From positions 1-15,809 of the forward strand of contig DATELK010000213.1 of NCBI GenBank assembly GCA_035276685.1: 15,809 bases of DNA, read 5' to 3'. This DNA is from JACVRN01 sp035276685 (GTDB taxonomy: Bacteria; Acidobacteriota; Blastocatellia; Pyrinomonadales; Pyrinomonadaceae). The translations under genes were made by a program, and so were the position numbers. How positions within the stretch are numbered: the stretch's first letter is position 1; each line of letters opens with the position of its first letter. Of this stretch, positions 8,489-15,337 are shown piece by piece. The notes beneath the pieces are model-generated. The model had not been told where the DNA came from. It saw only the letters and a program-made list of their open reading frames with translations, and ran no database searches.

Positions 8489-8496
8489 TACTCGCT

Positions 8497-9042
8497 TTAT
8501 AGTTCCTCAACGATTACGTTCGTGTTCGTGTAGATGCAGATTTCACCTGCGATGCGCATGGCTTCGAGGGCAATCTCCTTGGCGCTCATCTCTGTGTTCT
8601 CAAGCAGGGCGCGTGCGGCGGCGAGCGCGTAGGGGCCGCCGGAGCCTATGGCCAGCACGCCCTGGTCAGGCGTGATGACGTCGCCGTTGCCAGAGAGCAG
8701 GAAAGAGCTTTTTTCATCAGCGACGACCAGCAGCGCTTCAAGGTTGCGCAGGATTTTGTCCGTGCGCCAGTCCTTGCTCAGCTCTATGGACGCGCGCTCA
8801 AGGTTGCCGTGATACTGCTCAAGCTTTCCCTCGAAACGCGTCAGAAGCGAAAAGGCGTCGGCCGTGGCTCCGGCGAACCCAGCCAGTATACGGTCGTTAT
8901 ATAGACGCCTGACTTTGCGAGCGCCCGTCTTCATAACGGTGTCGCCCATGGTCACCTGCCCGTCGCCCGCCAGCGCAACCTTGTCGTTGCGTCGCACTAG
9001 CAGCACTGTAGTGCTGCGCACTTTTAACTTTTCTTCCTTCAT
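8497..9042 (-). CDS. hslV: ATP-dependent protease proteolytic subunit HslV
   Basis: HslV (ClpQ) is the proteasome-like threonine peptidase that forms the chamber of the HslUV protease. The protein reads MKEEKLKVRS-TTVLLVRRN; Thr11 corresponds to the catalytic N-terminal Thr of E. coli HslV. Further conserved blocks are AGDGQVT, KVRRLYND, AGFAGATADAF, KDWRTDK, SGNGDVI and AIGSGGPYALAAARAL. The propeptide of ten residues is longer than the single Met of E. coli. The frame is open to 9084, but a strong promoter covers that region and its likely start point is near 9048, so the ATG at 9042 is chosen. No Shine-Dalgarno precedes it. It is the first gene of the minus-strand series. Confidence 0.96.
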   Translation of the reverse strand: MKEEKLKVRSTTVLLVRRNDKVALAGDGQVTMGDTVMKTGARKVRRLYNDRILAGFAGATADAFSLLTRFEGKLEQYHGNLERASIELSKDWRTDKILRNLEALLVVADEKSSFLLSGNGDVITPDQGVLAIGSGGPYALAAARALLENTEMSAKEIALEAMRIAGEICIYTNTNVIVEEL

Positions 9043-9054
9043 AATGAAGAGAGC

Positions 9055-9084
9055 ACTATAGGAACTGGCGCGAAGGGAAGTCAA
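9055..9084 (-). promoter_or_regulatory. Sigma70-type promoter upstream of hslV
   Basis: On the minus strand TTGACT (9084-9079) and TATAGT (9060-9055) are separated by 18 bp, each one base from consensus. The predicted transcript start would be near 9048-9046, only a few bases before the hslV ATG at 9042. This gives an almost leaderless message, which agrees with the lack of a Shine-Dalgarno. It could drive the whole minus-strand series from hslV onward. Confidence 0.65.
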
Positions 9085-9205
9085 GCGGACACCGTTTCAG
9101 CATAAAAAGTTTCGCCGGTACTCGCCCGGAAGACGCGCGGAATAATTTTGAGCTATGATGAGCGGGCAAGCCTTGAAATATGCCCGGCTTCGAATTCGTT
9201 TGTAC

Positions 9206-9210
9206 GAGGA
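9206..9210 (+). promoter_or_regulatory. Shine-Dalgarno of the PuuD-like gene
   Basis: GAGGA five bases before the ATG at 9216. It favours this start over the upstream in-frame ATG at 9180, and the resulting protein begins MSNRRRPLIGIT, as is usual for the family. Confidence 0.7.
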
Positions 9211-9215
9211 AGTGT

Positions 9216-9983
9216 ATGAGTAATAGAAGACGCCCGCTGATAGGCATCACCATGAGGGTGGAATTAGAGACAGACAGATTCTATCTGGCGCGCTACTACA
9301 GCGAGGCGGTGGAGGCTGCGGGCGGCATCCCCCTGCACCTGAGCCTTATCCCTAAAGAGGATTATGTGAGGGAGGCTATGGAGAGCCTGGACGGCCTGCT
9401 TCTGCCCGGAAGCGACTCTGACGTAGACCCGCTGCTATACGGCAGGGAGCCGCACAGGCGTCTGGGAAGCGTTCATCCCATCAAAGACCGCACAGACCTA
9501 CTGGCGCTGGAAGAGGTAGAGAGAAGGGGATTGCCGCTTCTGGCCATATGCTTCGGCATGCAGGCGCTGAACGTATCGCGCGGCGGCACGCTCATACAGG
9601 ACATAGAATCGGAGCTGCCCGAAGCCATAAAGCACAAGCAGGGCGCGCCCAGAGACCGCCGCTCCCATCGAGTACGGTTCCTAGACGGCAGCATGTTGAG
9701 CGAGCTTGCCTCAGCGCCCGACGCGCTTGTCAATAGCCACCATCATCAAGCGATTGAAAGAGTCGGCAGAGAGCTTGTGGCGACCGCCTGGACGTCCGAC
9801 GGGCTGGTCGAAGCCATGGAAGACCCTAGGGCGGACAGGTTCGCCCTGGCCGTGCAGTGGCACCCGGAGATTGCCTGGGAAGAGGACGAATTTTCCAGAC
9901 GACTGTTCAAGCGGTTCGTGGAGGCCTCGGCAGAGTACAAAGCGTCCCGAGTTGACCGTGCCGAAGAGACGGAGCGAGTCTGA
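9216..9983 (+). CDS. Gamma-glutamyl-gamma-aminobutyrate hydrolase family protein (class I glutamine amidotransferase-like)
   Basis: This 255-residue cytoplasmic hydrolase belongs to peptidase family C26, which includes PuuD. PuuD releases GABA from gamma-glutamyl-GABA in putrescine breakdown. The nucleophile is Cys112 in LLAICFGMQALN, and the triad is completed by His216 and Glu218 in AVQWHPEIAW. Other family features are the N-terminal PLIGIT, LLLPGSDSDVDPLLYG (61-76) and VNSHHHQAI (172-180). Length is normal. The frame opens earlier at 9180, but GAGGA at 9206-9210, five bases before the ATG at 9216, decides the start. No other polyamine genes are nearby, so the true substrate may be another gamma-glutamyl compound. 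A lone TATGAT at 9154-9159 could be its -10 element, without a clear -35. Confidence 0.9.
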   Translation: MSNRRRPLIGITMRVELETDRFYLARYYSEAVEAAGGIPLHLSLIPKEDYVREAMESLDGLLLPGSDSDVDPLLYGREPHRRLGSVHPIKDRTDLLALEEVERRGLPLLAICFGMQALNVSRGGTLIQDIESELPEAIKHKQGAPRDRRSHRVRFLDGSMLSELASAPDALVNSHHHQAIERVGRELVATAWTSDGLVEAMEDPRADRFALAVQWHPEIAWEEDEFSRRLFKRFVEASAEYKASRVDRAEETERV

Positions 9984-10045
9984 TAACGCCTGGACTTGTG
10001 CCATTTACGAGCAGACAGTTAAAGTAAAAGTAGAGAGAAAAATTG

Positions 10046-10810
10046 ATGGGTGTTGGCGGGATAGAGCTTGGGGGACGTGTGGCGCTGGTGACGGGCGGTT
10101 CCAGGGGAATTGGGCGGGAGACTGTGCTGGAGCTTGCGCGTGCGGGCGCGCGTGTAGGAGTCAACTACCTGCGTGACGAGAGGGGCGCAAACGAAGTTGC
10201 GCTGGAGGCTCAGAGCCTTGGGGCAGAAGCGATAGCTATGCGCGCAGACGTGCAAAGCCTAGAGGAGTCCGCGCGTCTTATAGAGACCTGCGTGGAAAAG
10301 TGGGGGCGGCTGGACGTGCTGGTTTGCAACGCGGGCCTGTGGGAGGGCGCAGCCGTAGAAGAGATGTCGGAAGAGCTTTGGACGCGCGTGCTGGATATAA
10401 ATCTGAAGGGAACGTGGGCGGCCGTGCGAGCGGCTGTGCCCGTCATGAAGCGGCAGCGTAGCGGCTCAATCATAATGGTCAGCTCCACCGCGGGGCAGCG
10501 CGGCGAGCCATTTTACTCTAACTACGCAGCCTCCAAGGGCGGCCAGATTGCCCTGACTAAAGCGCTCGCGGGAGAGCTTGGCCCTTACGGGATACGCGTC
10601 AACGCGGTAGCGCCGGGCTGGGTTGATACAGAGATGACAGCGCACGTGCTGGGGGATGAAAGCACGCGTAAGTCCATAGAGGCGGAGATTCCGCTGGGGC
10701 GCGTGGCAGAGGCTGTAGATATTGCGCGCCCCATAGTTTTTCTGGCGAGCGACTGGGCTAGGCACATGACCGGCTCTGTTCTGAGCATCAACGGCGGTTC
10801 CGTGCTCTAA
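10046..10810 (+). CDS. Short-chain dehydrogenase/reductase, FabG-like
   Basis: This 254-residue classical SDR is an NAD(P)(H)-dependent oxidoreductase closely resembling 3-oxoacyl-ACP reductase. The Rossmann glycine motif TGGSRGIG lies at 16-23, NAG at 95-97 and Asn119 in the active-site tetrad. Ser147, Tyr160 and Lys164 (YAASK) form the catalytic triad, and VNAVAPGWVDTEM (185-197) is the PG segment. Length is typical. A TTG directly precedes the ATG; I use the ATG at 10046, preceded by a GAGAG-rich weak ribosome site. It starts 62 nt after the PuuD-like gene. No fatty-acid synthesis genes are near, so it may reduce another keto compound rather than act as the primary FabG. Confidence 0.9.
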   Translation: MGVGGIELGGRVALVTGGSRGIGRETVLELARAGARVGVNYLRDERGANEVALEAQSLGAEAIAMRADVQSLEESARLIETCVEKWGRLDVLVCNAGLWEGAAVEEMSEELWTRVLDINLKGTWAAVRAAVPVMKRQRSGSIIMVSSTAGQRGEPFYSNYAASKGGQIALTKALAGELGPYGIRVNAVAPGWVDTEMTAHVLGDESTRKSIEAEIPLGRVAEAVDIARPIVFLASDWARHMTGSVLSINGGSVL

Positions 10811-10864
10811 CTGGAGAAGTTCAGGTTCCGTCAGATTTGAAGAGAGGGATGGTTTCAGGAGCGC

Positions 10865-12643
10865 ATGTTTGAACGCTACACGGAGAAGGCCAGGCGCGTT
10901 ATCTTCTTTGCGCGCTACGAGGCTTCACAGTTCGGCTCTGAGTCTATAAATCCTGAGCACCTGCTGCTTGGTCTTTTGCGCGAGGACAAGACGCTGCTCA
11001 AGCACTTCGTTTCGGAAGCGGGCGCGACTATGGACGCTCTACGCAAAGACGTGGAGTCACACATAAAGACGGAGCAGAAGATTCATACGGCCGTGGAGAT
11101 TCCGCTGGCAGTAGAGACAAAGCGTGCGCTCGGCTACGCGCACGAAGAGTCAGACGGCCTGAAGCATCGCCACATAGGGACGGAGCACCTGCTGCTTGGT
11201 CTTCTGCGCCAGCCGGACACTCTGGCCGCGCAGGCTCTTCGCAGGGCCGGAGTCGAGCTGGAAAAGGTTAGAGAGACCATTTCATCTCACGGCACAGGCA
11301 CCTTTCGCACGCATGAATCCCACACACACATGGACACGAGCGTCATAACAACTCTGCGAGCTTACGCCCAGGGCTTGCTCACGCTATCTGAGAGCATCGA
11401 GAGACGAGCGCTTTCGGCGTCCGATAACGTCCTGGGTGAAGCTAGTGCTATCTCAAGAGCTAAAGGGCAGGGAAGGCACGTGGAGCTTGGGGTTGAGAGG
11501 CTCTTGCGTGAGAAGAGCGGAAGACTTAGCGGGGAGCGCGTGGGGCTGGTTTGCAACCAGTCCTCCGTAGACCATCATTTCAGGCACGCGGCAGACCTTT
11601 TCCACGAGCATAAGGAGATAAACCTGACGGCGCTCTTCGGCCCGCAGCACGGCATACGCGGCGACGTTCAGGACAATATGGTGGAGACAGGGCACGCCGT
11701 GGATAGGGCCACTGGCCTTCCAATCTACTCCCTGTATAGCGAGACCAGGGAGCCCACGGAAGAGATGCTTGAGAAGGTGGATGTGCTGGTCTTCGACATG
11801 CAGGACGTGGGCTGCCGCATATACACCTTCATATACACCATGGCCAACTGCATGCGCGCTGCGCGCCGCCTGGGCAAGCGCGTGGTGGTCTGCGACCGTC
11901 CCAATCCAATCACGGGCGAGGGAGTTGCCGGAAACGTTCTGGAATCCGAGTACGCCTCCTTTGTGGGTCAGTATCCCATACCTACGCGCCACGGCATGAC
12001 TGTCTGCGAGCTGGCGCGCCTCTTTAACGAGGAGTTCGGCATAGGCTGCGAGCTTGAGACGGTCACTATGGAGGGCTGGAGGCGTGAGGCTTGGATGGAC
12101 GAGACGGACGCGCCCTGGGTCATGCCCTCTCCCAACATGCCCACGCTGGACACGGCCATAGTCTTTCCGGGCACGGTTCACCTGGAAGGGACGCAGATGT
12201 CCGAAGGGCGAGGCACTACACGACCCTTCGAGATAGTGGGCGCTCCTTACATAGACGCGGAACGTTACGCGCGGAGGCTCAATGAGCTGGTGCTGCCGGG
12301 CGTCTACTTTAGGGCCTGCGGCTTCCAGCCTACTTTCCAGAAGCACGCTGGCGTGCCCTGCGGCGGGGTGCAGATACACGTACTCGATAGACAGGCGTTC
12401 GAGCCCGTGATGACTGGAGTGGCGACGGTTCTACTGGCGCAGGAGCTTTATCCTGAAGACCTGCGCTGGAAGGAGCCGCCCTACGAGTACGTGTTCGACA
12501 AAAATCCCTTCGACGTGATAGCGGGTACAAATAGACTTCGCGCGGCTATAGAGCGGGGCGATTCGTTGGAGACGATTGTGGCGTCTTGGCAGAAGGGGCT
12601 GGACGAGTTCAAAAAGCTGCGCTCGCGCTTTCTGCTTTATTAG
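10865..12643 (+). CDS. Clp-N domain fused to NamZ/DUF1343 (exo-beta-N-acetylmuramidase) domain
   Basis: One 592-codon frame joins two unrelated modules. Residues 1-143 are a double Clp N-terminal domain as in ClpA/ClpC: FERYTEKARRVIFFARYEA, then two copies of the EHLLLGLLR motif (31-39 and 107-115). There are no AAA+ ATPase domains. A linker with His-rich and helical stretches (about 144-200) leads to DUF1343/GH171, the NamZ family, from about 206 to 592. That part shows GLVCNQSSV, FGPQHGIRG, LPIYSLYSE, DMQDVGCRIYTFIYT, DRPNPITGEGV, RHGMTVCELA, PSPNMPT, EGTQMSEGRGTTRPFE. NamZ enzymes remove MurNAc from peptidoglycan fragments. No signal peptide is present, so it looks cytoplasmic. Gln261 stands where many family members have Glu. 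The joint shows traces of a former gene boundary near 11461-11480. AGGAG lies just before the ATG. Confidence 0.88.
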   Translation: MFERYTEKARRVIFFARYEASQFGSESINPEHLLLGLLREDKTLLKHFVSEAGATMDALRKDVESHIKTEQKIHTAVEIPLAVETKRALGYAHEESDGLKHRHIGTEHLLLGLLRQPDTLAAQALRRAGVELEKVRETISSHGTGTFRTHESHTHMDTSVITTLRAYAQGLLTLSESIERRALSASDNVLGEASAISRAKGQGRHVELGVERLLREKSGRLSGERVGLVCNQSSVDHHFRHAADLFHEHKEINLTALFGPQHGIRGDVQDNMVETGHAVDRATGLPIYSLYSETREPTEEMLEKVDVLVFDMQDVGCRIYTFIYTMANCMRAARRLGKRVVVCDRPNPITGEGVAGNVLESEYASFVGQYPIPTRHGMTVCELARLFNEEFGIGCELETVTMEGWRREAWMDETDAPWVMPSPNMPTLDTAIVFPGTVHLEGTQMSEGRGTTRPFEIVGAPYIDAERYARRLNELVLPGVYFRACGFQPTFQKHAGVPCGGVQIHVLDRQAFEPVMTGVATVLLAQELYPEDLRWKEPPYEYVFDKNPFDVIAGTNRLRAAIERGDSLETIVASWQKGLDEFKKLRSRFLLY

Positions 12644-12679
12644 GGCGCAGTATAAGGCACGATTCTTAAGGTAAAAGGT

Positions 12680-12704
12680 AAGGTCGTGTCGGCGCACCGA
12701 CCTT
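12680..12704 (+). other. Small hairpin between the NamZ fusion and FmdE genes
   Basis: AAGGTCG at 12680-12686 pairs with CGACCTT at 12698-12704, extended by TG/CA across a bulged C, leaving a 6-nt loop. It lies in the 87-nt gap after the fusion gene. No U-tract follows, so it is at best a weak terminator or a processing site. Confidence 0.35.
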
Positions 12705-12717
12705 TGAAGTATTACTT

Positions 12718-12724
12718 GAGGTGA
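12718..12724 (+). promoter_or_regulatory. Shine-Dalgarno deciding a TTG start for the FmdE-family gene
   Basis: GAGGTGA ends six bases before the TTG at 12731. No ATG or GTG in that frame lies at a suitable place, and the protein from this TTG begins right where FmdE proteins do, so the TTG start is well supported. Confidence 0.75.
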
Positions 12725-12730
12725 AAAGAT

Positions 12731-13315
12731 TTGGCTGTACTGGATGAGCTTTTGGAGGAGTGCGGCAGGCTACACGGCCACATATGTCCCGGACAACTGC
12801 TGGGCGTGCGTATGGCGCTTCTGGGCTGTAAGCTGATTGGCATAGAGGACGCTCGCGGGGCTGATAGAAAGAGGCTCATAGTCTGGGTGGAGATAGACCG
12901 CTGCATGACGGACGCCGTGAGCGCCGTGACGGGCGTGCGACTGGGGCGCAGGAGTCTGAAATTCTTCGATTACGGGAAGGTCGCGGCCACTTTCCTGAAC
13001 ACAGAGACGGGGGAAGCCGTGCGAGTGCTGGCCCTGGACGAGGCCAGGAGGCTTGCGGACGAGCGCTACCCCTTGATTGAGAGCAAGAAGGAGCGGCAGA
13101 TGCGCGCCTACAGGGAGGCTTCGGACGAGGAGTTATTCAGTATAAGCCGCGTGAGCGTCAAGTACGACGAATTGGACGCCCCCGGCCACACGCGCTCGCG
13201 CGTAGCCTGCGCGGTCTGCTCCGAAGGAATCAATGACGGGCGGGAGGTGACAGAGGCGTCCGGGCGAAAGCTCTGCCGTCCCTGCGCCCTTGGCGGTTAC
13301 TACAGAGAGGTTTAG
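12731..13315 (+). CDS. FmdE-family protein with C-terminal zinc finger
   Basis: This 194-residue protein matches the FmdE family, named after a protein copurifying with molybdenum formylmethanofuran dehydrogenase but widespread in organisms without methanogenesis. The N-terminal motif is HGHICPGQLLGVR (15-27). It is followed by EIDRCMTDAV (54-63, with Cys58) and FDYGKVAATF (79-88). The C-terminal part has CxxC pairs at 160/163 and 182/185, a treble-clef or ribbon zinc site. No formate or formylmethanofuran dehydrogenase subunit is in the window, so the reaction is unknown; metal or cofactor handling is only a guess. Translation starts at TTG, preceded by a strong GAGGTGA. The following 170 bases (13316-13485) hold no gene that I can see, only a short AGAGT-GA-ACTCT palindrome. 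Confidence 0.88.
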   Translation: MAVLDELLEECGRLHGHICPGQLLGVRMALLGCKLIGIEDARGADRKRLIVWVEIDRCMTDAVSAVTGVRLGRRSLKFFDYGKVAATFLNTETGEAVRVLALDEARRLADERYPLIESKKERQMRAYREASDEELFSISRVSVKYDELDAPGHTRSRVACAVCSEGINDGREVTEASGRKLCRPCALGGYYREV

Positions 13316-13485
13316 CCTTGTCGGGTTAGAGTGAACTCTTAAGGACGCGTTCTTTACGAGCGCCAGGCGCGGCGGGTCTGTAAGCCAACCCGGCTGCGGC
13401 CCCAGCACAACTAAAATTCCGTCTAGAGCGTAGTAACACAGTCGTCGCTGAATCTAAGGACAGAAGATTCCGGGAATAAGAGGCT

Positions 13486-14559
13486 TTGCGGCAGAAGATT
13501 ACAAAGCGTTTGAGAAACGGCCTGCGCCTGCTCTTTTGCTGCGTGCTGCTGGCGTGCGCGGCATACGGTCAGAGCGGGCGGCGTGCTGAGCCGTCGGGCG
13601 CGGGCAAGCCTGAAGGGGCTTCGCAAGGGGCCGCAGCCGGCGCGGACGAAGACGTTGTGCGCGTGCGCACGGAGGAGGTGATGGTGCCAGTCTCCGTCAG
13701 GAGCGTGGACGGGAAGCCTGTGAACGGCCTCACAGCGGAGCGTTTTATGGTCTACGACAACGGCGTGCGACAGGACATAGCCAGCTTCAACCGCGAGCGC
13801 GTGCCCGCGAACATAGTGCTTCTGCTGGACGCTTCGGGCAGCGTCTTTCACCAGATGCGTTTCATACGCGAGGCCGCGCGAGAGTTCGTGGAAGGCTTGC
13901 TGAAAGAGGATAGAGTCTGCGTGATGCAGTTTGCGGACAGGGTGGAGCTGTTGCAGGATTGGACCAGCGCTGAAGACCCTGCTGAACTGGCTAAGGCCAT
14001 AGAGTGGCGCTACCGCCCGGGCCAGGCCACAGCCTTTTACGACGGTCTGTACCTGGCCGCCGAAGAGCAGTTGAAGAAGACGGAGGGGCGGCGCATCATC
14101 ATACTGCTCACGGACGGCATAGATACTGCGGAGAAGAGGCGCGCCAGCCAGACGGACGCGCTCAACGCAGTGAGGCGCGCCGAAGCCAGCGTCTACGTGG
14201 TGAGCTTGACGGCCTCGCTCAGAGAGGCTGTGGAGAAGAGAACAGGCGGCACCTTCAAGCGGCTGCTCAGAGGCTATGACCCTAAGGAGGTCAAGCGCGT
14301 GCTGGCGTTGATAGACGATGCGGAAGCGGGCCTTGAGAGGCTCGCGCAGCAGACGGGCGGCCGCATGTTCCTGCCGCGCAGGGACGAAGATTTGCTCCCG
14401 GCTTATAAAACCATAGCGGAGGAGCTGCGCACGCAGTACATAATCACATACAGACCCAGGCCCAAGGTGGAGTCCGGCCAGTGGCGGCGCGTGAGAGTGC
14501 TTGTGCTGCCCGGCGGCTACGAGGTGGCTGCCAGAGAGGGCTACAGAGGGCGCAGTTGA
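13486..14559 (+). CDS. Secreted VWFA-domain protein of acidobacterial type
   Basis: This 357-residue protein has a basic N-terminus and hydrophobic signal (about 12-26). It could be cut after AYG at residue 28 or lipidated at Cys24 (LLAC). A low-complexity Gly/Ala linker (31-54) leads to a small beta-rich domain with VPVSVRSVDGKPVNGL (67-82) and FMVYDNGVRQDI, then a von Willebrand A domain. The metal-ion site is complete: DASGS (115-119), Thr182 and Asp210 in LLTDGID. The C-terminal YEVAAREGYRG is typical of the VWFA-related proteins abundant in acidobacteria. Ligand-binding adhesion or assembly in the envelope is likely, but no partner is known. The start is uncertain: TTG at 13486 (AGAGG very close) or TTG at 13510. 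No ATG fits. Confidence 0.88.
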   Translation: MRQKITKRLRNGLRLLFCCVLLACAAYGQSGRRAEPSGAGKPEGASQGAAAGADEDVVRVRTEEVMVPVSVRSVDGKPVNGLTAERFMVYDNGVRQDIASFNRERVPANIVLLLDASGSVFHQMRFIREAAREFVEGLLKEDRVCVMQFADRVELLQDWTSAEDPAELAKAIEWRYRPGQATAFYDGLYLAAEEQLKKTEGRRIIILLTDGIDTAEKRRASQTDALNAVRRAEASVYVVSLTASLREAVEKRTGGTFKRLLRGYDPKEVKRVLALIDDAEAGLERLAQQTGGRMFLPRRDEDLLPAYKTIAEELRTQYIITYRPRPKVESGQWRRVRVLVLPGGYEVAAREGYRGRS

Positions 14560-14591
14560 AGCTGTATTTTGAAGGAGGGCGTAAAAGGGCC

Positions 14592-15029
14592 TTGGCAAAT
14601 AGAGAGAAAGAGGAGAAGGGGCGCGAAGCTGCTGCCCCAGGGAACGCCTGGATAATGGGGGCGCTGGCGTGGCTAGTGCCCGGAGCCGGCCACCTGTTTC
14701 AGGGCAGGTGGGGAAGGGCGCTCTTGCTTGGAGGGGCAGTGTGGCTGATGTTCATTATAGGAGTCCTGTTCGGAGGCCACCTGTTCGGCTTCACTGCCAG
14801 AGAGGCGGGGACGAGTCCTCTTTTACAGGCAGCCCCGGCCATAGCGAACCTCGGGACGGGCGGGTTATACCTTTTCTGCTCCCTGCTGGGCCTGAATTTC
14901 GCGGAGCTGCCGGAACAGATGAGCAGGGCCACGTTTGAGTACGGAAATACCTTCCTGTGGGTCGCAGGGCTGCTCAATTACCTGGCCATGCTGGACGCCT
15001 TCGACATAGCCGCCGGGAGGAAATCATGA
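14592..15029 (+). CDS. Multi-pass membrane protein, DUF6677-like
   Basis: Starting from TTG at 14592, this is a 145-residue membrane protein. After a charged N-terminus (ANREKEEKGREAAA) it shows AWLVPGAGHLFQGRWGRALL, a motif shared by small membrane proteins with a glycine-rich hydrophobic hairpin. Further hydrophobic stretches follow, and the C-terminal YGNTFLWVAGLLNYLAMLDAFDIAAGRK is characteristic of DUF6677 as I remember it. Function is unknown. About four membrane segments are likely. GGAGGG at 14574-14579 is 12 bases upstream, rather far, so an ATG at 14655 is the alternative start. It follows the VWFA gene by 32 nt, and its stop overlaps the next ATG (ATGA, 15026-15029). Confidence 0.78.
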   Translation: MANREKEEKGREAAAPGNAWIMGALAWLVPGAGHLFQGRWGRALLLGGAVWLMFIIGVLFGGHLFGFTAREAGTSPLLQAAPAIANLGTGGLYLFCSLLGLNFAELPEQMSRATFEYGNTFLWVAGLLNYLAMLDAFDIAAGRKS

Positions 15030-15196
15030 CGCACCTGTTGGTAATGATGCTGTTTGCGGCCTTTGTGGGCGCGGTCATGGGCGTAGTCTCGCGCGAGACG
15101 CGGCAGGAACAGTTTCGCTACGGCCTTAAGGTCTTCGGAGAGTTCGTAGCCATAGGGCTGCTGCTGGCGTGGGGCCTATACTTCCTGCCGCTCTAA
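15026..15196 (+). CDS. Small two-segment membrane protein, 56 residues
   Basis: I do not recognise this family. The 56-residue protein consists of a hydrophobic segment (3-21), a charged loop SRETRQEQFRYGLK (22-35) and a second hydrophobic segment (37-55). It would form a membrane hairpin with the polar loop on one side. It is a real gene by context: GGGAGG lies five bases before its ATG, and the ATG overlaps the stop of the DUF6677-like gene, so translation is coupled. It probably works with that neighbour. The next 141 bases (15197-15337) are AT-richer and hold no gene that I can support. Confidence 0.75.
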   Translation: MTHLLVMMLFAAFVGAVMGVVSRETRQEQFRYGLKVFGEFVAIGLLLAWGLYFLPL

Positions 15197-15337
15197 AATG
15201 AATATAGGGTGCGTAGGGCTTATCCTAGAGCAGGCCGCGTCTGATAATGAATCAGGTCGATTGCCTGTAAATTCAAATATCAATTTAAGAGAGCTGATAC
15301 CCAGCGCTTTAAAAATATCCAGTAGTATAAGAAACAG

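Noticed and set aside
11453..12379. 308-codon minus-strand frame opposite the NamZ domain
   Set aside because: The plus strand has clear family motifs throughout; the antisense frame is a codon-bias shadow with no recognisable domain.
13423..14598. 391-codon minus-strand frame opposite the VWFA gene
   Set aside because: Low-complexity, His/Arg/Leu-rich translation without family features; the plus strand encodes an intact VWFA protein with a complete metal site.
15300..15337. Promoter for recO (TAGTAT/TATAAG)
   Set aside because: The -10-like words are present, but no -35 element lies at a proper distance, and such AT-rich words occur by chance here.
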